From Ensifer sp. Root278 (GTDB lineage: Bacteria; Pseudomonadota; Alphaproteobacteria; Rhizobiales; Rhizobiaceae), in contig NZ_LMJJ01000043.1 of NCBI RefSeq assembly GCF_001429285.1, positions 288,184 through 352,183 of the forward strand: a stretch of DNA of 64,000 nt, given 5' to 3'. The stretch's first letter is position 1; every line of letters begins with the position of its first letter. Positions 27,799-36,971 of the stretch are shown here, in pieces. The notes beneath the pieces are model-generated. The model was not told where the DNA came from. It did no database searches and was given only the letters and a program-made list of their open reading frames with translations. A program made the translations under genes and the position numbers.

Positions 27799-28263
27799 TT
27801 AGACGCGGGCGAGGCGACGCACGAGACCGCGCCGGCCACGCTCCATGACCACCCCATGGTTCCAACGGAAGATGGGCTTCAGGATGAATGAGAGCGTGAT
27901 CATCCAGGGCTTGGTGACCTGGACGATCCAGTCGTAGCGCACCCGGCAGCGGGGGCCTTCGCGCTCAAGCGTCCATCGGCCGATGCCGTCAAGCTCCCCT
28001 GAGGCCCTGCCTTCGATGAGCGACAGCGGCTCGACCCGCACCGTCTCCACGTTGAAGATCAGTTCATAGGGCAGGGCCGTCACCCATTCCAGCCGGCGAA
28101 CCGCGCCCACGCCGTGTTCGTCTCCCTCGCGCAGCAGGGAAACCCGCTTGACCGATGGCCACCATTCCGGCCAGGCCTCCGGGGTGCTCAGCTCCCGCCA
28201 CACGTCTTCGACCGGAGCATCGATGGTCCATTGGGTGATGAGATGAAACTCGGTGAGAGACAT
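27799..28263 (-). CDS. SRPBCC (polyketide cyclase/START-fold) family protein
   Basis: A 154-residue protein of the Bet v1-like fold. It starts FHLITQWTIDAPVEDVWRELSTPEAWPEWWPSV, the standard opening helix-grip element, and ends in a basic helix (MERGRRGLVRRLARV). Function is unassigned; members bind lipophilic ligands. It is a lone gene; the 290 bases upstream (28264-28553) contain no gene or repeat that I can support. Confidence 0.82.
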   Translation of the reverse strand: MSLTEFHLITQWTIDAPVEDVWRELSTPEAWPEWWPSVKRVSLLREGDEHGVGAVRRLEWVTALPYELIFNVETVRVEPLSLIEGRASGELDGIGRWTLEREGPRCRVRYDWIVQVTKPWMITLSFILKPIFRWNHGVVMERGRRGLVRRLARV

Positions 28264-28553
28264 CGCCGGTCCTCTTCATAGCCAGAGGACGCAGCACGCC
28301 GGCGGCGATGCCTGAGCAAAGCGCAGGGCCCGCCAGCGTACGCGATCCGGCCAAGCACTCAATAAGTCTCGATAGAAGAGACACTGCTCGGCTCGCTTGT
28401 GCAAGCTCTGCTTGATCGGCGAAAGGGGGATTTTGCGGCCCGCTGCAAATAGGTGTCTCGCAGGTCGGGTACGTTTGAGTTGATGGTAGTTGCGCACCTT
28501 GCCGAGCGGGCACATGCGGGCCGTCGTAGCCCGCATGGTCAATTTTTGGAGCG

Positions 28554-29930
28554 CTAGGCCGCGCGTGCCGCAGCCACGAGCGGCTCAAGGTCATCGACGA
28601 CCTTGTCGCCGTTGTAGACGGTCTCGTCGAGAATGCCCTCGCGCTTGGAGACGATCGTCGGCACCAGTGCCTGGCCGGCGACGTTGACCGCCGTGCGGCC
28701 CATGTCGAGGATCGGGTCGATGGCGAGTAGCAGGCCGACGCCTTCGAGCGGCAGACCGAGCGTCGAGAGCGTCAGCGTCAGCATGACGGTCGCGCCGGTG
28801 AGGCCGGCGGTGGCGGCGGAGCCGAGTACAGAGACGAAGACGATCAGCACATATTCCTGGATGCCGAGTGGCAGCCCGAAGAACTGCGCGATGAAGATCG
28901 CCGAGATGGCCGGGTAGATCGCGGCGCAGCCGTCCATTTTGGTGGTCGCGCCGAGCGGTACGGCGAAGGCGGCGTATTCGCGGGGAACGCCGAGGCTCTT
29001 TTCGGTCACCGTTTCGGTGACGGGCAGGGTGCCTACGGAAGAACGGGAGACGAAGGCGAGCTGGATCGCCGGCCAGGCGCCGGCAAAGAAGCGCGACGGC
29101 TTCAGGCCGTGGCCGATGAGCAGCGCCGGGTAGACGACGAAGAGCACGATCGCAAGGCCGATATAGACAGCCGCGGCATACCAGCCGAGTTGCGCCAGCG
29201 TTTCCCAGCCATATTGGGCGACGGCGCGGCCGAGCAGGCCGATCGTGCCGATCGGAGTCAGGCGGATGACCCACCAGAGGATCTTGCGGACGATGGCGAG
29301 CAGCGACTGGTTGAAGGCGAGGAACGGCTTGGCGGCATCACCGACCTTCAGCGCAGCGGCACCGACGGCGATCGAAACGACGAGGATCTGCAAGACGTTG
29401 AAATTGAGCGAGGTGGTAGCACCCGTGTCGGTGACCTTGGTGCTGGCTTCGAGGCCGAGCACGTTGGCGGGCACCAGGCCCTTCAGGAAATCAAGCCACG
29501 AGCCGGAGTAGGAGGGCGCCTTGGCGGCTTCCTGCGAAACGGCAGAGCCGACGCCCGGCTGAAGGATCAGTCCGAGGGCGATGCCGATGACGACGGCAAT
29601 CAGCGATGTGATCGCGAACCAGAGCAGCGTCTGCCAGACGAGTTTCGCGGCATTCTGCAGCGTCGCCAGATTGGCGATCGAGGCGACGATGGCGGTGAAG
29701 ACGAGCGGCGGCACGAGGGCGCGCAAAAGCTGGACGAAGATCGAACCGATCGTCTGCAGGGTTACCGTCAGCCAGTTGGCGTTGCCGCTGGCATCGACGC
29801 CCATGTTGCGGGCGACGAGGCCGAGCAGCAGGCCGATCACCATGGCCGCGAGGACTTGAAAGCCGAAGGAGGCGTAAATCGATTTCGGGGGAGATTTGAT
29901 GGTTGCTTGGGACACGTCTTCTACTCTCAT
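28554..29930 (-). CDS. Dicarboxylate/amino acid:cation symporter (DAACS family, TcyP/GltP-like)
   Basis: About 458 residues from ATG 29930; a GTG at 29915 (MSQATIKSPPKS) is another possible start. The serine-rich hairpin SRSSVGTLPVT and the late substrate region GATVMLTLTLSTLGLPLEG and DMGRTAVNVAGQ mark the sodium/proton symporters of glutamate, dicarboxylates or cystine. Divergent across a 536-base gap from a sulfonate-type monooxygenase/ABC operon, which makes a sulfur compound such as cystine plausible. It is not near dctBD genes. Confidence 0.88.
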   Translation of the reverse strand: MRVEDVSQATIKSPPKSIYASFGFQVLAAMVIGLLLGLVARNMGVDASGNANWLTVTLQTIGSIFVQLLRALVPPLVFTAIVASIANLATLQNAAKLVWQTLLWFAITSLIAVVIGIALGLILQPGVGSAVSQEAAKAPSYSGSWLDFLKGLVPANVLGLEASTKVTDTGATTSLNFNVLQILVVSIAVGAAALKVGDAAKPFLAFNQSLLAIVRKILWWVIRLTPIGTIGLLGRAVAQYGWETLAQLGWYAAAVYIGLAIVLFVVYPALLIGHGLKPSRFFAGAWPAIQLAFVSRSSVGTLPVTETVTEKSLGVPREYAAFAVPLGATTKMDGCAAIYPAISAIFIAQFFGLPLGIQEYVLIVFVSVLGSAATAGLTGATVMLTLTLSTLGLPLEGVGLLLAIDPILDMGRTAVNVAGQALVPTIVSKREGILDETVYNGDKVVDDLEPLVAAARAA

Positions 29931-30466
29931 TGGATGGCGGTGGCCGCATTTTTGGCAAAGGCCGCCGCAAGTGCCCAAAAAATAGTCGAGTGCCCGATTC
30001 AGGATAAGAAACCCTTTGGCTCGAAAACCACTCAGAGTAGAATAATTTCCCCGGTGCGATTGGCTGATTGTCCAGGCACCGCCCGGGTCTCGCGGAGCGA
30101 CGGTATTTCGGCCGAAGCGGTATGCGCTGCGGCGATATCGCGCGTTCCAGGCTGTGGCCACAGCCGTGGAGAGTCCTCAGGATTGCTCGGCTCACCGCGC
30201 TCGCCTCGCAACAAGTCACGGCGCAACCAGCCTTTCTCTCCCAAGCTCTCAGTCCCCCGGTACACGGCGATTGATCTCGCTTTCTGCGCCTGCGTCGAAA
30301 ATCTTTTCACTTGCCTCGGGCGCACGGGAAATACTCTTTCTCTATAAACATTATGGATAATGTAGCCTGTCTTTCTGGCAGCCAAGGTCGTGGGTCTGGT
30401 CGCAGACAGCCCTTCATCCGTGACTTGACGCCCAAGAATTTGCAGCGAGAAGAGGAGAGGATTGAG
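29931..30466. other. Long divergent intergenic region
   Basis: No convincing gene on either strand; open frames here are arginine- and serine-rich and match nothing known. It holds a perfect 16-bp palindrome GGCTGTGGCCACAGCC (30150-30165) and an AT-rich patch (TCTATAAACATTATGGATAATG, 30341-30362) that could carry the promoter of the monooxygenase operon about 105 bases before its start. Confidence 0.45.
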
Positions 30467-31819
30467 ATGACACGCAGGATCAGGCTTGGAGCATTTCTTC
30501 CCGGTGGCGGACAGCATATCGCCGCCTGGCGCCACCCCGACCAGCCGGCCGACGGGGCGACCAGTTTCGAATTTCACAAGCAACTGGCGCTGACGGCGGA
30601 ACGCGGTCTGTTCGACGCCTATTTCCTGGCAGATGGGCTGGCGATCGGCTTCGGCGGGGCGCGCGAGGGCGGAAACGCCCGGGTGGCGGGCTTCGAGCCG
30701 GTGACCCTGTTTTCGGCGCTGGCGCCGCTCACCACCCATCTCGGCTTCATCGCGACCTCGTCGACGACCTATGAAGAGCCCTACACCACGGCACGCAAAT
30801 TCGCTTCGCTCGATCTCATTTCCGGCGGCCGCGCCGGATGGAATGTGGTGACGACAACGGGCGATGCGACGGCGCAGAACTTCAACCGCGAGACGCAGCT
30901 TCCGCATGCCGAACGCTATCGGCGCGCGGCCGAGCATGTCGACGTGGTCACGAAGCTCTGGGACAGCTTCGAGGACGATGCGTTCATTCGCGACAAGCAA
31001 ACGGGCATCTTCTACGACCCGGCGAAGCTGCACGATACCGACCATCGCGGCGAACATTTCAAGGTGCGCGGCCCGCTCAACATCTCGCGCTCTCCGCAAG
31101 GGCATCCTGTCATCGTCCAGGCGGGCCAGTCCGACGACGGTCGCGGGCTGGCGGCCGCGACGGCTGAGGTGATCTTCACTGCGCACCAGCACATTGAGAC
31201 GGCGCAGGAATTTTATCGCGACATCAAGGCACGTGCGCGCGGTCTCGGCCGCAACCCGGACCACATTCTGGTCATGCCCGGGGTCTCCCCCTTCGTCGGC
31301 AGAACGGAGGCCGAAGCGCGCGAAAAGTACGATCGCCTGACCTCGCTCATCGTCGAGGAGGATGGCATCGGCCTGCTCAATGGCCTGACCGGCGGCACGC
31401 TCGATCTCCATGGCTACGATCTCGATGGGCCGCTGCCGCCGGCACCGCCAACCGAGGGCATGAAGAGCCGGCAGGCGCTGATCCGCCAGATCGCCGACGA
31501 AAACAACTTCAGCATTCGCCAGCTCTATCAATGGATTGCGTCAGCGCGCGGCCACTACACGATCGTCGGAACGGCAGAACAGATCGCCGACACCCTGCAG
31601 GAGTGGTTCGAAAACGAAGCGGCCGATGGCTTCAACATCCTGCCGCCCTGGTTTCCGACGGCGCTTGACGACTTTGTCGAGCTGGTGGTCCCGGAACTGC
31701 AGCGTCGCGGCCTTTTCCGCACGGCCTATGAGGGTCGGACGCTCCGGGAAAATCTCGGTCTGCCCATTCCCGTCAACCGCTGGGCCGACGTGCGATCGGC
31801 CGTTCAGGCAGCAGAGTGA
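30467..31819 (+). CDS. LLM-class flavin-dependent monooxygenase (NtaA/SnaA/DszA type)
   Basis: A 450-residue bacterial-luciferase-fold enzyme of the NtaA/SnaA/DszA/SoxA subgroup: RRIRLGAFLPGGGQHIAAWRH, DLISGGRAGWNVVTT and the C-terminal GFNILPPWFPTALDDFVELVVPELQRRGLF are typical. These use FMNH2 supplied by a partner reductase to oxidise C-N or C-S bonds (nitrilotriacetate, dibenzothiophene sulfone and others). ATG 30467 follows AGAGGAGAGG. First gene of an operon with a sulfonate/nitrate-type ABC importer, so it probably attacks the imported compound. No flavin reductase gene is adjacent. Confidence 0.92.
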   Translation: MTRRIRLGAFLPGGGQHIAAWRHPDQPADGATSFEFHKQLALTAERGLFDAYFLADGLAIGFGGAREGGNARVAGFEPVTLFSALAPLTTHLGFIATSSTTYEEPYTTARKFASLDLISGGRAGWNVVTTTGDATAQNFNRETQLPHAERYRRAAEHVDVVTKLWDSFEDDAFIRDKQTGIFYDPAKLHDTDHRGEHFKVRGPLNISRSPQGHPVIVQAGQSDDGRGLAAATAEVIFTAHQHIETAQEFYRDIKARARGLGRNPDHILVMPGVSPFVGRTEAEAREKYDRLTSLIVEEDGIGLLNGLTGGTLDLHGYDLDGPLPPAPPTEGMKSRQALIRQIADENNFSIRQLYQWIASARGHYTIVGTAEQIADTLQEWFENEAADGFNILPPWFPTALDDFVELVVPELQRRGLFRTAYEGRTLRENLGLPIPVNRWADVRSAVQAAE

Positions 31820-31828
31820 GGTGCGATC

Positions 31829-32692
31829 ATGTCCTACGAACACGTCAACACGTCGCTTGCAGCGAGCTTTGGTCTCGGCCGCGCTGACGGTCAGGTCTCT
31901 ACAGCCGTCCCGGCCATCGTTTCCCGCTGGCGCGCCCTGCTTGGCTCGATCGTCGCACGCTATGGTGTCGTACTCGGGTTTCTCGCCTTCTGGCAACTTT
32001 CCAGCACGCTTGGCTGGGTCAATCCAGCGGTCTTTCCGCCTCTCGATGTGATCCTGTCCACGCTGTGGGGCGGTCTTGCCAGCGGCGCGCTACTGGACGA
32101 TATCGCCATCAGCCTGCAGCGATCGGGCATCGCCTTTGCGGCCGCTGTCGTAGTCGGCATCCCGCTCGGCCTGTTCATGGGCCAGGTACGGCTTGTCGAA
32201 CAGGCGCTCGACCCGATCCTGCAGCTCTTTCGCCAGACCTCGGCCCTGGCGCTCTATCCGGTCTTCATCCTGCTGCTCGGCCTCGGCGAGACCTCAAAGG
32301 TTTTCGTGATCTTCTGGGCGACGCTGTTTCCGGTCCTGCTTTCGACGATCGGCGGCGTCAAAGAGGTCGACAAGAAGCTGATCGAGATGGCCCGAACCTA
32401 CGGTGCCGGACCGCGCACCGTGTTCCGCCGCGTGGTGCTGCCTGCCTCGGTGCCGGCGATTTTCGTAGGCCTGCGCCTCTCGGCCACCACGGCGCTTCTG
32501 CTGTTGATCGCCGCCGAGATGATCGGCGCCAACAAGGGCATCGGCTTCCAGGTCATGAACGCCCAATACAACTTCCAGATCCCGCTGATGTTCGCGGCGA
32601 TCCTGTTGCTCGCCCTGCTCGGGCTCGCCGCCAACGCGCTGCTCGTTCTGCTCCAGCGCAACCTCTGCCGCTGGTCGCAACCCAACGCCTGA
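31829..32692 (+). CDS. ABC transporter permease (SsuC/TauC-like)
   Basis: A 287-residue inner-membrane permease of the nitrate/sulfonate/taurine family with about six helices and the EAA loop (KLIEMARTYGAGPRTVFRRVVLPASVP). It starts 9 bases after the monooxygenase. The unusual N-terminal 35 residues are hydrophilic. Works with the SBP and ATPase that follow. Confidence 0.92.
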   Translation: MSYEHVNTSLAASFGLGRADGQVSTAVPAIVSRWRALLGSIVARYGVVLGFLAFWQLSSTLGWVNPAVFPPLDVILSTLWGGLASGALLDDIAISLQRSGIAFAAAVVVGIPLGLFMGQVRLVEQALDPILQLFRQTSALALYPVFILLLGLGETSKVFVIFWATLFPVLLSTIGGVKEVDKKLIEMARTYGAGPRTVFRRVVLPASVPAIFVGLRLSATTALLLLIAAEMIGANKGIGFQVMNAQYNFQIPLMFAAILLLALLGLAANALLVLLQRNLCRWSQPNA

Positions 32693-32732
32693 TCGTTTCT
32701 TTGCCAGATTTCTCCTTCGAAAGGATATCGAT

Positions 32733-33716
32733 ATGACCTTCCATGCCCGCAACCTTCTTCTGTCTGCTGCAATCACCCTCGGCCTTGTCGCACCGGCGGC
32801 CGCGGCCGATGACGTGAAGCTGCGCTATCTCGCGAGCCAGGGTGGCCTGTCGGCGCACGAGCTTGCCCAGGAACTCGGATACTTCGAGGGCACCGGCATC
32901 ACGATCGAGAGCGTCGGCTACGCCACGGGCGGCCCGGCCTCGCTGATCGCGCTGGCCTCGGGCGACGTCGAGATCGGCGGTGCCGCGACGTCCGCCGTCC
33001 TGAATTCGATCATCAGCGGCAACGACTTCGTCGCCGCCTATCCCTCGAACGGCATCAATGACGAGGTGCAGTCGATCTTCTACGTGCTCGAAGACAGCCC
33101 CATCAAGAGCATCAAGGACATCGCCGGCAAGAGCATTGCCGTCAACACGCTGGGCGCCCATCTCGACTATACGATCCGCGAAGCCCTGCATTCGGTCGGG
33201 TTGCCGACAGACGCCGCCAACCAGGTTGTCGTCCCCGGTCCGCAGCTGGAGCAGGTTCTGCGCTCCGGCCAGGTGGATATTTCCGCTTTCGGCTACTGGC
33301 AGACGACCTTCGAAGGGGCAGCCCGCAAGAAGGGTGGCCTGCGTGCGATCTTCGACGACACCGATGTGCTCGGCGAGATTGCCGGAGGCTTCGTCGTGCT
33401 GCGCCGGGATTTCATCAAGGAACATCCGGAAGCCGCCAAGACCTTCGTCCTGCAGTCGGCCCGTGCGCTGGACTACGCGCGTGAGCATCCCGAGGAAACC
33501 AAGGAAATCCTCGCAAAGGCATTGCAGGCGCGTGGCGAAAATCCTGACATCGCCCAGTATTTCCGTGGCTACGGCGTGCGTGCGGGCGGCCTGCCCGTCG
33601 AGCGTGACCTTCAGTTCTGGATCGACGTTCTGGTGCGTGAAGGCAAGCTCAAGGAAGGCCAGCTGACGCCAAAGGACGTGCTCTTCGCCGTCGACGGCGC
33701 ATCGGCCAGCAACTGA
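32733..33716 (+). CDS. ABC transporter substrate-binding protein (SsuA-like)
   Basis: A 327-residue periplasmic binding protein (NMT1/SsuA type) with a cleavable signal peptide (LLLSAAITLGLVAPAAAADD). Core elements include KLRYLASQGGLSAHELAQELGYF, the glycine-rich turn ATGGPASLIALASGDVEIGG and IKDIAGKSIAVNTLG. Ligand is probably a sulfonate, sulfone or related organosulfur compound, judged from the monooxygenase and ABC family; not proven. Confidence 0.9.
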   Translation: MTFHARNLLLSAAITLGLVAPAAAADDVKLRYLASQGGLSAHELAQELGYFEGTGITIESVGYATGGPASLIALASGDVEIGGAATSAVLNSIISGNDFVAAYPSNGINDEVQSIFYVLEDSPIKSIKDIAGKSIAVNTLGAHLDYTIREALHSVGLPTDAANQVVVPGPQLEQVLRSGQVDISAFGYWQTTFEGAARKKGGLRAIFDDTDVLGEIAGGFVVLRRDFIKEHPEAAKTFVLQSARALDYAREHPEETKEILAKALQARGENPDIAQYFRGYGVRAGGLPVERDLQFWIDVLVREGKLKEGQLTPKDVLFAVDGASASN

Positions 33717-33725
33717 GGACCGGCC

Positions 33726-34496
33726 ATGAGCGTTGCCCAGAACCTTCGTCGTGGAGAGGTGGCGATCCGCCATCTCTCCAAGTCCTACCGCCTGAACGGC
33801 GCGCCATTGCCCGTCCTCAGGGATATCAACCTCAACATCCGCTCAGGTGAGACGCTCGCGATCGTCGGCGCCAGCGGTTCCGGCAAGACGACCTTGCTGC
33901 GGGTTCTGGCAGGGCTCGAGGATCCGGATGCCGGAGAGGTGCTGATCGACGGCAAGCTGACGAAAGGCGTCGGCACCGACCGCGCGGTGATCTTCCAGGA
34001 GCCGAGGTTGCTGCCTTGGCTGACGGTGCTCGACAATGTCGGCTTCGGGCTGGAGACGCAGGGGCTCTCGCGCGGCGAGGCGAGGCACCGGGCACGACGC
34101 TATGTCCAGCTCGTCGGCCTGCAGCAGTTTGAAAGCGCCTATCCCCGGCAACTCTCCGGCGGCATGGCGCAGCGCGTCGGCATTGCTCGTGCGCTGGCGG
34201 TCCAGCCCGAAATCCTGCTGCTCGACGAGCCGCTCGGCGCGCTCGACGCCATGACAAAGATCAGCATGCAGCAGGAACTGGCACGGATCTGGCGGGATGA
34301 GGATGTGACGACCGTTCTCGTCACCCATGATCTCGAGGAGGCGATCTACCTCGCCGACCGTATCCTGATCCTGCCACGCGAGAAGGGTGGCGAACCAAGG
34401 CTGATCGAGATCGATCTGCCGCGACCCCGCGATCGCAGCGCGCCCGAATTTGTCCGCCACCGCGAAGAACTGCTCAATCTCTTCGGTCTGCATTGA
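33726..34496 (+). CDS. ABC transporter ATP-binding protein (SsuB-like)
   Basis: A 256-residue ATPase: Walker A GASGSGKTT, signature LSGGMAQRVGIARALAV, Walker B LLLDEPLGALD and a switch histidine in LVTHDLEEAIYLADRI. Ten bases after the SBP gene; completes the importer. A nested hairpin at 34544 follows. Confidence 0.94.
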   Translation: MSVAQNLRRGEVAIRHLSKSYRLNGAPLPVLRDINLNIRSGETLAIVGASGSGKTTLLRVLAGLEDPDAGEVLIDGKLTKGVGTDRAVIFQEPRLLPWLTVLDNVGFGLETQGLSRGEARHRARRYVQLVGLQQFESAYPRQLSGGMAQRVGIARALAVQPEILLLDEPLGALDAMTKISMQQELARIWRDEDVTTVLVTHDLEEAIYLADRILILPREKGGEPRLIEIDLPRPRDRSAPEFVRHREELLNLFGLH

Positions 34497-34543
34497 GGCT
34501 GCGGCGGAACGGTTGCAGCGATCAGGCGTTTATCTCTCGGGCA

Positions 34544-34594
34544 GCATCCGACAGGAGGCGCAGCCTGCTGGGCCTCCTGCGCGGGGCCGGATGC
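34544..34594. other. Nested inverted repeat between the ABC operon and the PAP-repeat gene
   Basis: Outer arms GCATCCG (34544-34550) and CGGATGC (34588-34594) enclose inner arms AGGAGGC (34553-34559) and GCCTCCT (34572-34578). No T-run follows, so it is not a classical terminator. It could end the ABC transcript or form a structured leader of the gene at 34618, whose ATG is 23 bases further on. Confidence 0.45.
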
Positions 34595-34617
34595 GAAGCC
34601 GAGACAGGAGCAACGCT

Positions 34618-34995
34618 ATGAGAGTTTCCAAGAGGATGTCATTCGCCGCAATCGTCTTTGCCTTGAGTGGGGCAGCTGGTCCGGTGCTGGCCAACGGCTT
34701 TTATACTGGTATCGATCCGCACAATCCGCCAGGCACCCAGAATAGGTTGATGTCGACGGGTCCGTATTATCTCGAGCCCGCACCTGGGCCTGTCTATGTG
34801 GAGCCGGCGCCAGGGGCGGTCTATGTCGATCCGATGCCAACAGGCAGTATCTATATGGATCCAGCGCCAGGCTACGTCTATCGCCCGCCGGCACGCACAT
34901 TGGGCGACGCCCGCCAGCGCTACACGGGTGAGTATCAGAGCGGCGGCGAGGGCGACTACTATCTCGGTGTCGCGCATCCGCCACAGGTTCCTTAA
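34618..34995 (+). CDS. Small exported protein with PAP-rich repeats, function unknown
   Basis: A 125-residue protein with a signal peptide (MSFAAIVFALSGAAGPVLANG, cleavage near residue 25). Residues 53-89 are four degenerate repeats of about 9 residues: EPAPGPVYV, EPAPGAVYV, DPMPTGSIYM, DPAPGYVYR. The rest is rich in Gly, Tyr and Pro. The start has CAGGAG upstream. I recognise no family. The proline/tyrosine repeats suggest an extended periplasmic or cell-envelope segment. Its nearest neighbour on this strand is the sulfonate-type operon, but the hairpin between them argues for a separate transcript. Confidence 0.72.
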   Translation: MRVSKRMSFAAIVFALSGAAGPVLANGFYTGIDPHNPPGTQNRLMSTGPYYLEPAPGPVYVEPAPGAVYVDPMPTGSIYMDPAPGYVYRPPARTLGDARQRYTGEYQSGGEGDYYLGVAHPPQVP

Positions 34996-35011
34996 GCCCG
35001 CTGCCGCGGAT

Positions 35012-35071
35012 CCAACCGACAATGCTTAGAGGCGACGCGTGGTATAGCGATCTCACGCGTCTGTCGGTTGG
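35012..35071. repeat. Nested inverted repeats between convergent genes
   Basis: Outer 10-bp arms CCAACCGACA (35012-35021) and TGTCGGTTGG (35062-35071) enclose 8-bp arms GACGCGTG (35034-35041) and CACGCGTC (35054-35061); all pair perfectly. The structure lies between the ends of two convergent genes (34995 and 35093) and could be a bidirectional terminator or a cruciform element, though it has no T-run. Confidence 0.55.
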
Positions 35072-35092
35072 CGCGTCTCCCGAATGGGCCGC

Positions 35093-36823
35093 CTATTCGG
35101 GCAGGTCCAGCAGGCGGTAGCCTTCCACGAAGTGCTGCCGCATCGTCTCGTCCCGGAACGGTTGCGATGCGGCCCATTGGCCGATCGTGAAGTTCGGATT
35201 GTTCATCAAAAACAATTGCGCTTCGGTCCGTGCCTCGTCCAGGCGACCGAGCCGCGCCAGACTGGCAGCAAGCAGGCGGCGCGATGTCGCCCGGTAGGTT
35301 TCCGGGTGGCGCAAGGTCTGGACCGCGGCCTCGTAGTCGCGAATGGCGTATTGCGCTTGCCCAAGCATCCAGTAGTACCAGCCCGGCGGATGCGGGTTGA
35401 GTCGGAGCGCTTTGTGAACGTGTTCGATCGCTTGTGCCGGTCGACCACAAAGGACGATAAGGTCGGAGCGCATCGCCCAGGCGTCGGCATGGTTCGGATC
35501 AAGCGTCAGCGCCAGGTCGAATTCGGCGTCGGATTCCTCCCAGCGGCACTCGTGACCGAGAATGATGCCCAGGACCCAGCGGTTCCCGGCGTCGTTGGGG
35601 TCGAGCGCTACCGCATTCTGCGCCTCGCTGACGGCGCGTTGCCGATAGGGAACGATCGGCTGGTCCCAGAATTCCCAGCTCAGCCAGAGGTTCAGTGCCA
35701 GGAGCCGGTGCGCCTCAGCATAGTCCTGATCGAATGCGAGCGCCCGCTCGAGAAGAAAGATCGCCTCTCTGGCTGCCCCAGCGGTCTGCAGACCGAGCGT
35801 GCGCGCCCGGACGCAATAGTCATAGGCTTTCAGGTTCGATGGGCGGTTCCGGGCCGGTGCGTCAGTTAGGCGCCCGACCAGGGCCTCGACGATCCTGCTC
35901 GTCACTTCGTCCTGAACGGCGAACATATCCTCCAGGCTGCGATCAAACCTCTCCGCCCACAGGTGATCGCCCTGCAAGGCGTCGATCAGTTGGGCGTTGA
36001 TGCGAACACGCCCGGCCGCCCGTCGGGCACTGCCTTCCAGCACGTAGCGAACGCCGAGTTCGCGCGCGATGCGGCGCACATCCTCATGCCGGCCCTTGTA
36101 GGCGAAAACCGAATTGCTGGCGATGACGAACAGCCCGCCGGCCCTGGAGAGGTCGGTGATCAGGTCTTCGGTCAAGCCGTCGACGAAGACCTCCTGCTCC
36201 GGCTCGTTGCTCATATTGGTGAAGGGAAGGACGGCGATGGAGGGCTTGATGGGCAACGGCAAGGAGGCCCTGGCGCCGCTGCCTTGGCTCAAGGTCGCCG
36301 TGCTGATGCGATAAAGAGAAACCGGCTCGACTATGTTCTTGATCGCGTGGGGGCCAAGCGCGTCGAAATCGCAAAAGAGGCGCCGCCGCACCTGGTCGTA
36401 AATGTTGCCGGAGACGTAGATTTCGCCGGGACCAGCCATGGTCTGAAGCCGCGCGGCGACAATGACGCCGTCGCCGTAGAGATCGCCGCTTTCGACGACG
36501 ACATCGCCGAGATTGATGCCGACGCGCAGAAGAATTCGGCGGTCGTCGGCAAGGCCCTGATTGGCTGTTGCCATGCCCTTCTGAATGTCGATCGCACAGC
36601 TGACTGCATTCACGGCACTGGCAAACTCCACCAACACACCATCGCCCATCGTCTTGACGATGCGGCCGTTGTGCTCGCGGACAAGGGGATCGAGAATCTG
36701 CTTACGGCGTTCTTTCAACGCCGCAAGTGTACCGCCTTCGTCCAGTTCGACGAGGCGGCTGTAACCGACGACATCGGCAGCCACGATAGCGGCGAGACGC
36801 CGTTGAGCGCGTTCTTCAGCCAT
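35093..36823 (-). CDS. Class III adenylate/guanylate cyclase with TolB-like and TPR regions
   Basis: A 576-residue cytosolic protein. Residues 1-180 are a class III cyclase domain with metal Asp in IVAADVVGYSRLV and a second Asp in TMGDGVLVEFASA. Residues 195-320 are a TolB/adenylate-cyclase-associated region (PSIAVLPFTNMSNEPEQEVF). Residues 340-576 are TPR repeats (LDPNHADAWAMRSDLI, LRLNPHPPGWYYWMLGQ). It would make a cyclic nucleotide under control of the TPR part. The C-terminus closely parallels the partial gene at 1..365. Confidence 0.93.
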   Translation of the reverse strand: MAEERAQRRLAAIVAADVVGYSRLVELDEGGTLAALKERRKQILDPLVREHNGRIVKTMGDGVLVEFASAVNAVSCAIDIQKGMATANQGLADDRRILLRVGINLGDVVVESGDLYGDGVIVAARLQTMAGPGEIYVSGNIYDQVRRRLFCDFDALGPHAIKNIVEPVSLYRISTATLSQGSGARASLPLPIKPSIAVLPFTNMSNEPEQEVFVDGLTEDLITDLSRAGGLFVIASNSVFAYKGRHEDVRRIARELGVRYVLEGSARRAAGRVRINAQLIDALQGDHLWAERFDRSLEDMFAVQDEVTSRIVEALVGRLTDAPARNRPSNLKAYDYCVRARTLGLQTAGAAREAIFLLERALAFDQDYAEAHRLLALNLWLSWEFWDQPIVPYRQRAVSEAQNAVALDPNDAGNRWVLGIILGHECRWEESDAEFDLALTLDPNHADAWAMRSDLIVLCGRPAQAIEHVHKALRLNPHPPGWYYWMLGQAQYAIRDYEAAVQTLRHPETYRATSRRLLAASLARLGRLDEARTEAQLFLMNNPNFTIGQWAASQPFRDETMRQHFVEGYRLLDLPE

Positions 36824-36971
36824 ATCGCGCCCTTCCGCAGAATGGGGTGCACGGAATTGTAGGACGTCCGCCGGAAATGTCTATGAGGGAATGCTTATGG
36901 GCTCGATCGTCGGCAATCGGAGCTCCAATCGCGACAATCCTGCCTGCTTCCGCCGAGGCGGGCTGCCGGCC

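Noticed and set aside
30150-30165. Perfect palindrome GGCTGTGGCCACAGCC as a possible attachment or regulator site
   Set aside because: No partner repeat or nearby integrase, and it is over 300 bases from the next gene start; GC-rich palindromes of this size arise by chance. Noted only in the region entry.
30032-31531. Minus-strand frame opposite the flavin monooxygenase that reaches into the empty upstream region
   Set aside because: Mostly antisense to a clear gene; the part outside it (30032-30466) is basic and resembles no known protein.
34995-35100. Possible mobile element ends around the nested repeats
   Set aside because: No transposase, no target duplication and the flanking genes are intact; a terminator or cruciform explains it better.
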